43,217 nucleotides of DNA, taken from NCBI GenBank assembly GCA_009838735.1, contig VXQZ01000009.1:54045-97261 (forward strand), read 5' to 3'. Within the stretch, counting starts at the first letter, position 1. Each line of letters starts with the position of its first letter. The DNA is from Chloroflexota bacterium (GTDB lineage Bacteria > Chloroflexota > Dehalococcoidia > Bin125). The position numbers were made by a program, and so were the translations under genes. This document shows positions 6,866-15,300 of the stretch, piece by piece. The notes under the pieces are model-generated. The model made no database searches, was not told where the DNA came from, and saw only the letters and a program-made list of their open reading frames with translations.

Positions 6866-9094
6866 ATGAGCCAGCCCTCCTATTTCACTCCATGGCGCGT
6901 CGGCCTGTTCGGGGTGGCGCTGGCCATTGGAATCGTCCTCGCCCTCACTCCATTCCGGCCTCGGGAACAGTTTCCTGCCGTAGGCACTGTCGCCGACCGC
7001 GACATCGTGGCTTCGGAAGAGGTCGCGTTCATCAGCCCCGCACTCACCGCCGAGGCGCAGGAAGCCGCACGAGGTGAGGTCGAAACCCGGTTCGAGTTCA
7101 ATCCCGATATCCGGCCCGCGCAGCTGGAAGCCCTTCGCCTGTATCTGGACGCAGTCGTCAGCGAGCGACAGGCGCGCAGCGCTCCGCTGACCTCGGAAGC
7201 CGAAACAAGCACGGGATCCAATCGCCCATCCAACCGTCAGGCGCAGGAAGGAGATCGGGCCGGTGAAGACCGGCAGGCGTCAGATTCACCGCCTGCCACC
7301 CCCGGGCCGATCCCCGGCTCGCGCCTACCTGAGCGAGACGAGGCATTTCTGATCGCGGTCTCCGATCCGCTGTTCGGCAGCATTCAACGTGAATCGCAAT
7401 CGGTCCTCGAGAGCCTCCTCCAGGAACGCCTCTATGAGCAGGACCTCGACTCGGTCCGACTCACCTTGCACGATCGGGTCGATCCAACCCTGACACTCAC
7501 CGAGACCACGTTGGTTGCCTCGCTGGTCGCCGCATACCTGCGTCCCACGATGATTGAATCAACGGCGGCCACCGAGCAGGCTCGCGAACGGGCAGCTCGC
7601 GCGGTTCCCGGGGTCAGCCGCACCGTCGTTGAAGGCGAGCTCATCGTCGCGCGTGGCGCGATGGTGGACGATTTCGCCCAGGAGGCGCTGGACAACCTGA
7701 CTCCCCGCAGCGCAGGCATCGAACTTGAATCGCTGGGCGCCATCGTCATCATCGGGGTGGTCGCGGCCGGCGTGTTTTCCCTCTATCTGATGATCTGGAA
7801 ACCGGCCGAAGCGGGCAGCGACCGCCGCCTCTTGCTGCTGGCCGTGCTGGTCCTGTTCTCGGTCGCGGCAGCGCGCGCCTGGTTCGAATTCGCCCTCCCG
7901 GGAGGCGTGGACGAATCGCTGGATCTCATGTTGCCCCTCGCAGCAGGGCCGGTCCTGGTCGCTGCGTTACTCAGCACCGGCCTGGGCATCACCACCGGAG
8001 TGCTCATCTCCGTATTGGCAGGTACCGCGGCGATCGTGTTGCCCGACTATGGTCTGGCGCCCTCCGGCGCCCTGGCCCTGCGACCGCTGGCATTCTTCCT
8101 CGCGAGCTCGCTGGGCGGCGTGTTCGCTGCCACCCGGGCGCAGGCCCTGGCCCAGTACGGATTGGCCGGGCTCGCGGCCGGAGTCTCTGGTCTGCTCGCC
8201 GGCGCCGCGATCTGGCTGCTCGACCCGCAACGCATCACCGATCAACTCGGCTGGCTGGCTCTGGCGGCGCTCGTAACCGCGGCACTCGTTGCCGTGATCA
8301 CGATCGGCGCATTCTCACTGCTCGGGGCGTTATTCGGAATCACCACGCCAATGCGGTTGCTCGAACTCGCGCAACTCCAACGTCCCCTGCTGCGCCGTCT
8401 GCAGGAAGAGGCGCCAGGGACCTTCCATCATTCGCTTCTCGTTGCAACGCTCTCAGAGCGGGCCGCCGCTCAGATCGGCGCAGATCCGCTTCTGGTGCGC
8501 GTCGGCGCCTACTACCACGACATCGGCAAGCTCAATCGACCGGCAATGTTCATTGAAAATCAGGACGGACCCAATCCTCACGAGAATCTGGAGCCGAGCG
8601 AGAGCGCCCGGCTGATTATCGAGCATGTCGAACGCGGCGAAGACCTCGCCCGCCGCGATCGGTTGCCGCCGCGAATTCGCGACTTCATCCTCGAGCACCA
8701 TGGATCACGACGGGTGACGTTCTTCTACCGCAAGGCTGCGATGACCGACCCGCGCGTTGACGCGCGCGACTTCACCTATCCGGGACCACCCCCGCAAACC
8801 CGCGAGACGGCGATCGTGATGCTGGCCGATAGCTGCGAGGCCGTCGTCCGCTCCAGCGGAGAACATGAAGCCGATCGCATTGGCATGCTGGTCGACGGAG
8901 TCTTCGACGAACGCCTGCGCGAGCGGCAACTCGATCATTGCGACCTCACGATGAGCGAGATCCGTCAGATCTCGGCAAGCTTCAAGCAAACGCTGGTCGG
9001 CGTCCACCATCAGCGGATCGAATATCCTCCGGCCGCCGAGGCCGAGCTACGAGCGACGCCGCGAGAGGGTTCATCGGCAGAACCGGCGCTCTAG
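6866..9094 (+). CDS. pgpH: 7TM-HD family phosphohydrolase, PgpH-like (probable cyclic-di-AMP phosphodiesterase)
   Basis: This is an integral membrane signalling enzyme. One N-terminal span (about 11-29) leads to an extracytoplasmic 7TMR-HDED domain (about 35-285). A cluster of seven spans follows (about 288-490), then a cytoplasmic HD domain (about 505-710). The PgpH metal and catalytic set is complete: H522, H551/D552 (YYHDIGK), H587, H611/H612 and D655, with spacing as in Listeria PgpH (514, 543/544, 580, 604/605, 648). The family cleaves c-di-AMP to pApA. Residues 107-155 in the external domain form a Ser/Glu/Pro-rich insertion. The gene is usually found next to ybeY/ybeZ, but here it sits between yqeY and purQ. 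Confidence 0.9.
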   Translation: MSQPSYFTPWRVGLFGVALAIGIVLALTPFRPREQFPAVGTVADRDIVASEEVAFISPALTAEAQEAARGEVETRFEFNPDIRPAQLEALRLYLDAVVSERQARSAPLTSEAETSTGSNRPSNRQAQEGDRAGEDRQASDSPPATPGPIPGSRLPERDEAFLIAVSDPLFGSIQRESQSVLESLLQERLYEQDLDSVRLTLHDRVDPTLTLTETTLVASLVAAYLRPTMIESTAATEQARERAARAVPGVSRTVVEGELIVARGAMVDDFAQEALDNLTPRSAGIELESLGAIVIIGVVAAGVFSLYLMIWKPAEAGSDRRLLLLAVLVLFSVAAARAWFEFALPGGVDESLDLMLPLAAGPVLVAALLSTGLGITTGVLISVLAGTAAIVLPDYGLAPSGALALRPLAFFLASSLGGVFAATRAQALAQYGLAGLAAGVSGLLAGAAIWLLDPQRITDQLGWLALAALVTAALVAVITIGAFSLLGALFGITTPMRLLELAQLQRPLLRRLQEEAPGTFHHSLLVATLSERAAAQIGADPLLVRVGAYYHDIGKLNRPAMFIENQDGPNPHENLEPSESARLIIEHVERGEDLARRDRLPPRIRDFILEHHGSRRVTFFYRKAAMTDPRVDARDFTYPGPPPQTRETAIVMLADSCEAVVRSSGEHEADRIGMLVDGVFDERLRERQLDHCDLTMSEIRQISASFKQTLVGVHHQRIEYPPAAEAELRATPREGSSAEPAL

Positions 9095-9140
9095 CGCGGC
9101 TTCTGGATCCGCCGCAACTGGCCATAACGAGTGCGCCCGA

Positions 9141-9146
9141 TAGCAT
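9141..9146 (+). promoter_or_regulatory. Possible -10 element of a leaderless purQ transcript
   Basis: TAGCAT ends 6 bases before the purQ ATG, and no Shine-Dalgarno sequence is visible. Transcription would then begin at or next to the start codon. The same layout (TAGnnT, six bases, ATG) occurs before the genes at 15301 and 24586. Confidence 0.4.
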
Positions 9147-9152
9147 CGGCTC

Positions 9153-9815
9153 ATGCGCTTCGCCGTGCTCGTCTTTCCCGGAACCTGGAGCGACTGGGAC
9201 TGCGTCTATGCGCTGGAAGACCTGGGCCAGACAGCCGAGCGTGTCTGGCACCGTGAGTCATCGCTGGACGAGTACGACGGCATCATCCTTCCTGGGGGCT
9301 TCTCCTACGGCGACCACCTGCGTTGCGGTGCGATCGCACGCTTCTCGCCCGTCATGTCGGCTCTGGAGCGATTCGCCGCGACCGGCAAGCCGATCTTCGG
9401 CTCTTGCAACGGCTTTCAGATCCTCTGCGAGGCTGGTCTCTTGCCGGGAGTGCTCTTGCGTAACGCATCACTGCAGTTCCGCTGTCAGCCACAAGAACTC
9501 TCGGTCGAACGTGCGGACACCGGATTCACCAGCGCCTGCGAAGCGGGACAGATCGTGCAGCTGCCGATCTCTCACGGAGAAGGGCAATACTTCGCCCCGC
9601 CGACGGTCCTCGACGAATTGGAAGACGCTCGCCGTGTGCTGTTTCGTTACTCGGGAGCCAACCCAAACGGATCCGTGCGCGATATCGCGGGAATCGTGAA
9701 TCCGATGGGCAATGTGCTGGGCATGATGCCGCACCCCGAGCGTGCCTCCGACGCACTGCTTGGCGGCACCGACGGCAACTACATCTGGCGCTCGATGATC
9801 GAACGATGGGGCTGA
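9153..9815 (+). CDS. purQ: Phosphoribosylformylglycinamidine synthase subunit PurQ (glutaminase)
   Basis: PurQ hydrolyses glutamine and passes ammonia to PurL to convert FGAR to FGAM. It is a class I glutamine amidotransferase with nucleophile C85 in GSCNGFQ, and H194 and E196 in MMPHPERA complete the triad. LPGGFSYGDHLRCGAIA (from residue 46) is the family's oxyanion region. The 220 residues are full length. purL begins one base after the stop, so the subunits are made together. The third subunit, PurS, is not encoded in this window, although the small-type PurL normally needs it. Confidence 0.95.
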   Translation: MRFAVLVFPGTWSDWDCVYALEDLGQTAERVWHRESSLDEYDGIILPGGFSYGDHLRCGAIARFSPVMSALERFAATGKPIFGSCNGFQILCEAGLLPGVLLRNASLQFRCQPQELSVERADTGFTSACEAGQIVQLPISHGEGQYFAPPTVLDELEDARRVLFRYSGANPNGSVRDIAGIVNPMGNVLGMMPHPERASDALLGGTDGNYIWRSMIERWG

Positions 9816-9816
9816 C

Positions 9817-12066
9817 GTGGCACAGTTCCCATTGCCAGCCGATGCAGCTCCGGCAGAAGCCGACGACGAGGTCCTCGCCCAGATTGCGCTGAGCCGAAGA
9901 GAGTACGAACTCGCCTGCCAGATGCTGGGCCGCGCGCCATCGGATGTAGAACTTGGCATGATTGGCGCGCTCTGGAGCGAGCACTGCGGCTACAAGCACT
10001 CGCGGCCGCTGTTTCATCACTTCCCCACCGAAGACGAACGCATCCTGACCAACCTCGGCGAAGAGAACGCCGGCGCCATTGACATCGGCGGCGGCTGGGT
10101 CGCCGTGATGAAGATCGAATCGCACAATCATCCCTCGGCGATTGAGCCGTACGAAGGGGCAGCGACCGGAGTCGGTGGCATTGTCCGCGACATCTTTGCA
10201 ATGGGCGCCCAACCAATCGCGCTGCTCGACTCGCTCCGCTTCGGTCCGCTGGAAGACCGGCGCAATCGCCGACTCTGCGTCGGCGTCGTCGCCGGCATTG
10301 GCGGCTACGGCAACTGCCTCGGCATACCGACGGTCGGCGGCGAACTCGTCATCGGCGACTCCTACAGTGGCAACCCGCTGGTCAATGCAATGTGTTTGGG
10401 CATTGCTCCGCGCGGAGCCTTGATCTCGGCGACCGCCGGTCCGCCCGGCACCCAACTGATGATCGTCGGCGCCGACACCGGCCGCGACGGATTGCACGGC
10501 GCAACGTTCGCCTCGGTCGAACTCGACGAATCCTCAGCGGAACGACGCCCGGCCGTGCAGGTCGGCAATCCCTTCCTTGAGAAGTCGCTGATGGATGCCT
10601 GCGTCGGGCTGGTCCGCGATCATCGTGACTGGCTCGAAGGGCTGCAGGACTGCGGCGCAGCCGGGATCACCTCGTCGACCGTCGAAATGGCTGAGCGCGC
10701 GAACGCTGGCATCCGCATCCAGACGCAACATGTGCCGCGGCGAGAGTCGGGCATGACGCCATACGAGGTGATGCTCTCCGAGTCCCAGGAGCGAATGATC
10801 GCCGCTGTGAAGCCCGATCACGTCGCCGACGTGCAGGCCTGGTTCGAGCACTGGGACTTGCATGCCGAGGTGATCGGTGAAGTGACGGACGACGGCATCG
10901 CCCGGGTCCTCGACGGCGATCTGGAAGTCGCAGCCGCGCCCGTCTCGGTGATGACCAACCCGCCAGCCTACGAACCCTACGCCGAACGAGACGCAGACGC
11001 CGCTTCTCGATCGGAGTGGGATCCGTCGTCGCTGCCCGATCTGGAGCCCTCGGCGGCGAACGATGCCTTGCTGCGCTTGCTGGCGTCGCCGAACATCGCC
11101 TCGAAGCGCTGGGTCTACCGGCAGTACGACCACATGGTCGGCACCAACACCGTGGTCACACCCGGCTCCGATGCGGCGGTGCTGCGAGTTCGGGGCCTCA
11201 AGCAGGGGCTGGCCGTTTGCACGGATGGACCCGGTAGAGCCGTCGAACTCGACCCGTACGCCGGTGCCGCACGAGCAGTTGCCGAGGCGGCGCGCAATGT
11301 CGCCTGCAGCGGCGCTCGTCCGGTTGCCGTGACCGACTGCCTCAACTTCGCCAACCCCGAGCGCGCCCCGATCTACTACCAGCTCAGCGAGTCGATCCGC
11401 GGCATGTCCGACGCCTGCCGCGCCTTCCACACACCCGTCGTCTCGGGCAACGCCAGTTTGTACAACGAGTCCGAGGACGGCCCCGTCACGCCGACGCCCG
11501 TGGTCGGGATGCTCGGCGTCATTTCGGATGTCCGGCAAGCCGTCCGCATGGCGTTCCGCGATGAGGGCGACGAGATCTGGCTGCTGGGCGGCGAGTTGGA
11601 CCAGAACGCGTCGACCCTGGGCGGCAGCGAGTACCTGGCGGTCCTGCACCGCAAGTCGGCCGGACCGATCGACGTGGACCTTGAAGCAGAGGCGGCGTTG
11701 GTCGAGACGCTCGTGGCCGGCGCGGAGGCGGGAGTCTTGAAGTCGGCCCATGATTGCTCGGACGGCGGACTGGCCGTGGCACTGGCCGAGTCGGCGATGG
11801 CCGGCGAAGTGGGCGTCGTGGTCGAGATCGGGGAGGTTGAGCGCCTCGACGCCGCGTTGTTCGGAGAATCCGGTGGGCGCGCGGTTGTGAGCGTCGACGC
11901 GGATCAGGCGCAGCGGCTGGCGACCATCGCGTCTCGGCGAGGCGTCGTGGCGGCGAGGATCGGAACAGTTGGCGGCGATCGCATCGAGATCGGCCGGATT
12001 GGCTTGGAGTTGGCGACGGCCTCTGATACCTGGAACTCCGCGTTGCCGGCATTGCTGGACGGCTAG
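9817..12066 (+). CDS. purL: Phosphoribosylformylglycinamidine synthase subunit PurL (small type)
   Basis: PurL is the ATP-dependent synthetase that makes FGAM from FGAR with ammonia from PurQ. At 749 residues it is the small form that works with separate PurQ and PurS. Diagnostic segments are WSEHCGYKHSR (53-63), ESHNHPSAIEPYEGAATGVGG (from 101; His catalytic and ATP-binding region), and a second PurM-like half beginning near residue 430 with YDHMVGTNTV. The start is a GTG one base after the purQ stop. The gene ends 14 bases before the convergent flavoprotein gene. Confidence 0.95.
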   Translation: MAQFPLPADAAPAEADDEVLAQIALSRREYELACQMLGRAPSDVELGMIGALWSEHCGYKHSRPLFHHFPTEDERILTNLGEENAGAIDIGGGWVAVMKIESHNHPSAIEPYEGAATGVGGIVRDIFAMGAQPIALLDSLRFGPLEDRRNRRLCVGVVAGIGGYGNCLGIPTVGGELVIGDSYSGNPLVNAMCLGIAPRGALISATAGPPGTQLMIVGADTGRDGLHGATFASVELDESSAERRPAVQVGNPFLEKSLMDACVGLVRDHRDWLEGLQDCGAAGITSSTVEMAERANAGIRIQTQHVPRRESGMTPYEVMLSESQERMIAAVKPDHVADVQAWFEHWDLHAEVIGEVTDDGIARVLDGDLEVAAAPVSVMTNPPAYEPYAERDADAASRSEWDPSSLPDLEPSAANDALLRLLASPNIASKRWVYRQYDHMVGTNTVVTPGSDAAVLRVRGLKQGLAVCTDGPGRAVELDPYAGAARAVAEAARNVACSGARPVAVTDCLNFANPERAPIYYQLSESIRGMSDACRAFHTPVVSGNASLYNESEDGPVTPTPVVGMLGVISDVRQAVRMAFRDEGDEIWLLGGELDQNASTLGGSEYLAVLHRKSAGPIDVDLEAEAALVETLVAGAEAGVLKSAHDCSDGGLAVALAESAMAGEVGVVVEIGEVERLDAALFGESGGRAVVSVDADQAQRLATIASRRGVVAARIGTVGGDRIEIGRIGLELATASDTWNSALPALLDG

Positions 12067-12080
12067 CCCTCTCCCGCTGT

Positions 12081-13289
12081 TCATTCATTGGTGGGTCCGG
12101 CCTGATAGCGGTCGCGATCGGGGATGGCCGCGCCTCGGGTGAGCGCGGGCATGCCGAGCATGTGCCGGGTTCCGGCGTCCCAGTTGAAATCGAGTCCGGC
12201 GTTGTGCCTTCTGGCGACCTGCAGGTCGCGGAATCGGCGTTCGAGCGTCCAGCGCCGGTGAATGGCGTTCGTGCCCGCAGCCGGGAAGAGCAGCTCCACG
12301 GCCTCGGTCGCGGCGTGGACGGCATTGACGTTGGCCAGCCGCCACTGTGCGACAGCGTCGAGGTTGGGTTCTCCATCGAGAACCGATTGCCAGGCGATTG
12401 ATCCCATCTCGCGGACGTAGGAGCGGGCCGAACCGACCCGGGCCTGCGCGCGGCCCAGGGCGACACGAAAGTGCTCGCGCTCGGCCAATGAGCGCGAATC
12501 GCTCTTGCTGGCCACGTATCGTGCCTGACCGACAACCTCGTTGATCGCGCCCTGTGCGGCGCCCAGCGCCTGACCGCCATTCTGCAGCCAACTGGCGATC
12601 CCGCTGTCGGGGATTCGCCAGTTCGGACCCCTGGCGTGGGGTCGGGAGCCGATCTTCATGGTTCGCGTGTCGGGCGCAAAGACGTTGGCGCTCTCATAAT
12701 CATGCGAACCGGTCCCGCGCAATCCCATCGTGTCCCAGGTCCGCAGGATCGTGCCCTGATCGGGATCGAGGAACGACATGTACGAATCGGCTGGCTGGTC
12801 TTCGTCGCGGAATGCGGCGACCACCTGAGTGGCGTGGTCGATGCCGCTGGCGTAGGTCGCGATGCCGTTGATGATCCAGCCGCCCTCGGCCCGCTTGCCC
12901 CAGTTGGTGGGCCGGGCCGACCCGGCGATCCGGCAGCGCGGACCGCCGGGCTCGTCCGAACCGATCATCTCGCGGAGATGTTCGGTCTCGATGAAGCCGG
13001 TGACCAGCGATAGCTCGGCGGCAAGCATGACGATCCAGCCGCTGGAGGGATCGGCTTCCGACAGGGCCTCGACGGTGTGGAAGGTGACCAGCGGCGGGAC
13101 TTCCAGTCCTCCGGCGGCCGCGGGAATGAACAGGCGGAAGAGACCGGCGTCGGTGAAGGTCTCGATCAGGTGGTCGGGCGGCCGACCGTTGGCTTCGGTC
13201 TCGTCCGCGCACTCGGCGATCAGCGGCTGCAGGTCTCTCGCGACCTGGACGATCGGGTGTTCGGCGGGGTCCGGCTGGGTTCGATTCAT
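12081..13289 (-). CDS. Acyl-CoA dehydrogenase-fold flavoprotein, probable group D flavin monooxygenase-like
   Basis: The 402-residue protein has the acyl-CoA dehydrogenase fold: an N-terminal helical domain with LIETFTDAGLFRLFIPAAAGG (from about 43), a middle beta domain (about 125-215), and a C-terminal helical bundle. There is no clear catalytic Glu of true acyl-CoA dehydrogenases. The C-terminal RRFRDLQVARRHNAGLDFNW resembles the HsaA/HpaB-like flavin-dependent hydroxylases of this fold. It could hydroxylate an aromatic or acyl substrate using FMNH2/FADH2 supplied by a separate reductase; none is seen nearby. The gene follows the CaiB-type transferase gene with a 14-base gap, so both are likely used on one substrate. 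Confidence 0.78.
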   Translation of the reverse strand: MNRTQPDPAEHPIVQVARDLQPLIAECADETEANGRPPDHLIETFTDAGLFRLFIPAAAGGLEVPPLVTFHTVEALSEADPSSGWIVMLAAELSLVTGFIETEHLREMIGSDEPGGPRCRIAGSARPTNWGKRAEGGWIINGIATYASGIDHATQVVAAFRDEDQPADSYMSFLDPDQGTILRTWDTMGLRGTGSHDYESANVFAPDTRTMKIGSRPHARGPNWRIPDSGIASWLQNGGQALGAAQGAINEVVGQARYVASKSDSRSLAEREHFRVALGRAQARVGSARSYVREMGSIAWQSVLDGEPNLDAVAQWRLANVNAVHAATEAVELLFPAAGTNAIHRRWTLERRFRDLQVARRHNAGLDFNWDAGTRHMLGMPALTRGAAIPDRDRYQAGPTNE

Positions 13290-13303
13290 CGGCCGCCGTT
13301 CGG

Positions 13304-14527
13304 TCAGTCGCCCGCGGCGGCCGAGCCCTGGTGCTTCACCGCGGTGACGCCGCTGTCATGGAGGCGTTCGATGTCGGGCCAGTCGTAGCCGAGGTTGAGC
13401 AGTTCCAGCTCGGTGTCCTGGCCCAGCTCGGGCGCCGACGATTGCACCTGGGTCCTGGTCTCGCTGAAGCTGACCGGGATGCCGACCACCTTGTGGTCCT
13501 CGAAGTGCGGATGCGGCGGCGATTGCAGGTAGCCGTTGAGCCAGAAGTGATTGTCCTCGGCGACTTCTTCGTAGTCGTAGACCGGACCGCAGGGAATGCG
13601 CGCGGCGATCATGCGGGCCAGCCACTCGTCCCGTGTCCGCTGTTGGAAGGTCTGTTCCAGCTCGGAGCGCAACCATTCCTCGTTATCGCGCCGCTGGAAC
13701 GGATCGGTCGATCGCTCGTCGTTGAGCAGGTCGGGACGCTCCAGCGCCTCGCAGAGCGGGGCCCAACTCTTCGGGTCGAGCAGCCCCATCGTGAACCATT
13801 TGCCGTCGCCGGCCTGGTACCAGCTGAAAGTCGCCGAGAAGGAGCGGCCCGGCTTGAGCACCGGCTGGAAGCCGCTGTGCAGGAAGGCCTGCAGCGAGAG
13901 CGCCTGCAGGGTGAGCATCGCTCCAAGCTGGGAGACGTCAATCTTCTGTCCGACCCCATGTTGCGAGCGGGCGAACAGCGCGGTGACGATCCCGTAGGCG
14001 AAGAGCAGCGAACCGGTCTGGTCGGCGAGGCCCCAGGGGGCGGTGATCGGTCGTTCGCCCGGTCCGCCGCCCAGCGCGATCATCGCGCCCGACATGCCTT
14101 GCGCCACCACATCGAAGGAACCCCGCGTCGCCCACTCGCCTTCGGGCCCGAAGCCCGAGTTGGTCGCGTAGATCAGCTGCGGATTGACCTGCTTGAGGTC
14201 GTCATAGCCGAGCCCGATCGAGTCGAGGTATCCGGGCCGGAAGTTCTCGGTCAGGACGTCGGCGTCCGCGATCAGTTTGTGAACGACTTCGATGGCGCCG
14301 TCGGCGCGCAGGTCGAGCGTCATCGAACGCTTGCCGCGGTTGAGCGCTTCGAAGTAGGAGCAGAAGCCATCGGCGCCCACGCCGAGCTGACGTCCCGGGT
14401 CGCCGTTGCCCGGCATCTCGACCTTGAGCACATCGGCGCCCATGTCGGCGAGCATCGCGGTGGCGTGTGGACCGTTCTGGTAGCGAGTGAAGTCGACGAC
14501 GCGGATTCCTTCGAGCGGGGCGGGCAT
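13304..14527 (-). CDS. CaiB/BaiF family (type III) CoA-transferase
   Basis: This enzyme transfers CoA between carboxylic acids, activating a substrate for breakdown. The N-terminal segment PLEGIRVVDFTRYQNGP and the ADMGADVLKVE strand are typical. The catalytic Asp is in SFDVVAQGMSG (D142 from the upstream Met, D139 from the start chosen here). ENFRPGYLDSIGLGYDDL is the conserved CoA-binding part. I chose the ATG at 14527, giving 407 residues: a GGAGG box at 14537-14541 lies 9 bases away, whereas the upstream ATG at 14536 touches that box. It is the first gene of a two-gene unit with the flavoprotein. Confidence 0.88.
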   Translation of the reverse strand: MPAPLEGIRVVDFTRYQNGPHATAMLADMGADVLKVEMPGNGDPGRQLGVGADGFCSYFEALNRGKRSMTLDLRADGAIEVVHKLIADADVLTENFRPGYLDSIGLGYDDLKQVNPQLIYATNSGFGPEGEWATRGSFDVVAQGMSGAMIALGGGPGERPITAPWGLADQTGSLLFAYGIVTALFARSQHGVGQKIDVSQLGAMLTLQALSLQAFLHSGFQPVLKPGRSFSATFSWYQAGDGKWFTMGLLDPKSWAPLCEALERPDLLNDERSTDPFQRRDNEEWLRSELEQTFQQRTRDEWLARMIAARIPCGPVYDYEEVAEDNHFWLNGYLQSPPHPHFEDHKVVGIPVSFSETRTQVQSSAPELGQDTELELLNLGYDWPDIERLHDSGVTAVKHQGSAAAGD

Positions 14528-14705
14528 AATGAGCATCCTCCGGGCCTAAGAGCCAGATGTGAGCAAGATATCTGATGAGGATCGAGACATCGTCGAGATG
14601 CCGAGGCGTCGCGAGATACGAGAAGTCACCCTGAAGCAACAAGGCGTCGGGCTGTTCGGACACGGGGGACAATGCGCGATGGATTTCGCGTTGTCGGTCC
14701 GTCGG

Positions 14706-14749
14706 AAAAAAACGTCTACGCCGGTGAGCGCGCTTGAGGAGCGCGCCGG
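14706..14749 (-). terminator. Candidate intrinsic terminator after the small hypothetical gene
   Basis: Read on the - strand, a hairpin with a 7-bp stem (arms 14740-14746 and 14728-14734, five-base loop) can be extended by CCGG pairing. A run of seven T follows at 14712-14706. The T run is somewhat distant from the stem. It would end the transcript of the gene at 14767-15087 before the CoA-transferase gene. Confidence 0.45.
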
Positions 14750-14766
14750 AGCGCCGTTGGGGGGAA

Positions 14767-15087
14767 TTATGGGTAGTCGTCATCTTCCTCGGTGAGTTCG
14801 TCTTCGCTGGTGAGGAGCCTGAACTCTTCTGGCTGATCCGGCTGATTGGGTTCAGTCTGGTCGTCGGCGGGGCCGAAGCCGAGTTCTCGGATGGCGTCGC
14901 TGGTGCGGTCGAAGAGTCCGACGATGCGGGCGAGGGAGCGGGTGGCCTGGAACTGGATGTACTTCGGTCCGTTGGTGGCGAAGTGCTGGAGCTGGCTGAG
15001 GATGGCTCTGGGGTTGAGGGCGAGGGGTGGGTTGTTGGAGGGGGCGGCGGTGCGGATGTAGGCGTGGGCGTGGGTGATGGCGGACAT
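14767..15087 (-). CDS. Small hypothetical protein with acidic tail
   Basis: The 106-residue frame has a good AAGGAG ribosome site 9 bases before its ATG and a candidate terminator after it, so it looks like a real monocistronic gene. The N-terminal two thirds (about 20-75) is predicted mostly helical, with LNPRAILSQLQHFATNGPKY and a RSLARIVGLFDRTSDAIREL amphipathic stretch. The last ~30 residues are strongly acidic and end EEDDDYP. No cysteines, membrane spans or known motifs are seen. I do not recognise the family. It is flanked by CoA-transferase genes on both sides, which alone says little about function. Confidence 0.6.
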   Translation of the reverse strand: MSAITHAHAYIRTAAPSNNPPLALNPRAILSQLQHFATNGPKYIQFQATRSLARIVGLFDRTSDAIRELGFGPADDQTEPNQPDQPEEFRLLTSEDELTEEDDDYP

Positions 15088-15236
15088 CGGTCGGGACTCC
15101 TTCTGGGTCTGGTTGTGGGATCCAGTGTAGGTACATATGTTCGATGTAGGTGGGTTGGAGTGTGTCGGTGGATGCGCTGGGAGGTGTGGCCAGTGGATGA
15201 TCGATGGGTGGTCTGCGTGGGGAGATCTCGGTCTGG

Positions 15237-15257
15237 GCCCCGCATCAAGTGCGGGGC
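15237..15257. repeat. REP-like palindrome, single copy
   Basis: Arms GCCCCGCA (15237-15244) and TGCGGGGC (15250-15257) form a perfect 8-bp stem around TCAAG. On the other strand the loop reads CTTGA, close to the CTTGT and CTTGC loops of the paired element at 22709-22794, so it is probably the same dispersed repeat family. It lies in the gap before the CoA-transferase genes. Confidence 0.65.
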
Positions 15258-15288
15258 ATCGGATGGGGAGGGCTGGTTGTGGCGGGGG

Positions 15289-15294
15289 TAGGAT
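15289..15294 (+). promoter_or_regulatory. Possible -10 element of a leaderless CoA-transferase transcript
   Basis: TAGGAT ends 6 bases before the ATG at 15301, the same geometry as at purQ. A purine-rich GGGGGTAGG overlapping it could alternatively serve as a ribosome site, so this is less certain than the purQ case. Confidence 0.35.
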
Positions 15295-15300
15295 CGGCGC

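Noticed and set aside
10534-12084. Open frame of 516 codons on the - strand antisense to purL
   Set aside because: purL is unmistakable on the + strand; the antisense frame is a by-product of GC-rich third positions.
13331-14575. Open frame of 414 codons on the + strand antisense to the CaiB-type gene
   Set aside because: The - strand frame has clear family motifs and a ribosome site; the + frame is low-complexity Arg/Glu/Val-rich and has neither.
14559-14795. Open frame of 78 codons on the + strand between the CaiB and small hypothetical genes
   Set aside because: It has no ribosome site, overlaps a hairpin with a T run on the other strand and the 3' end of the small hypothetical gene, and its product looks like no protein I know.
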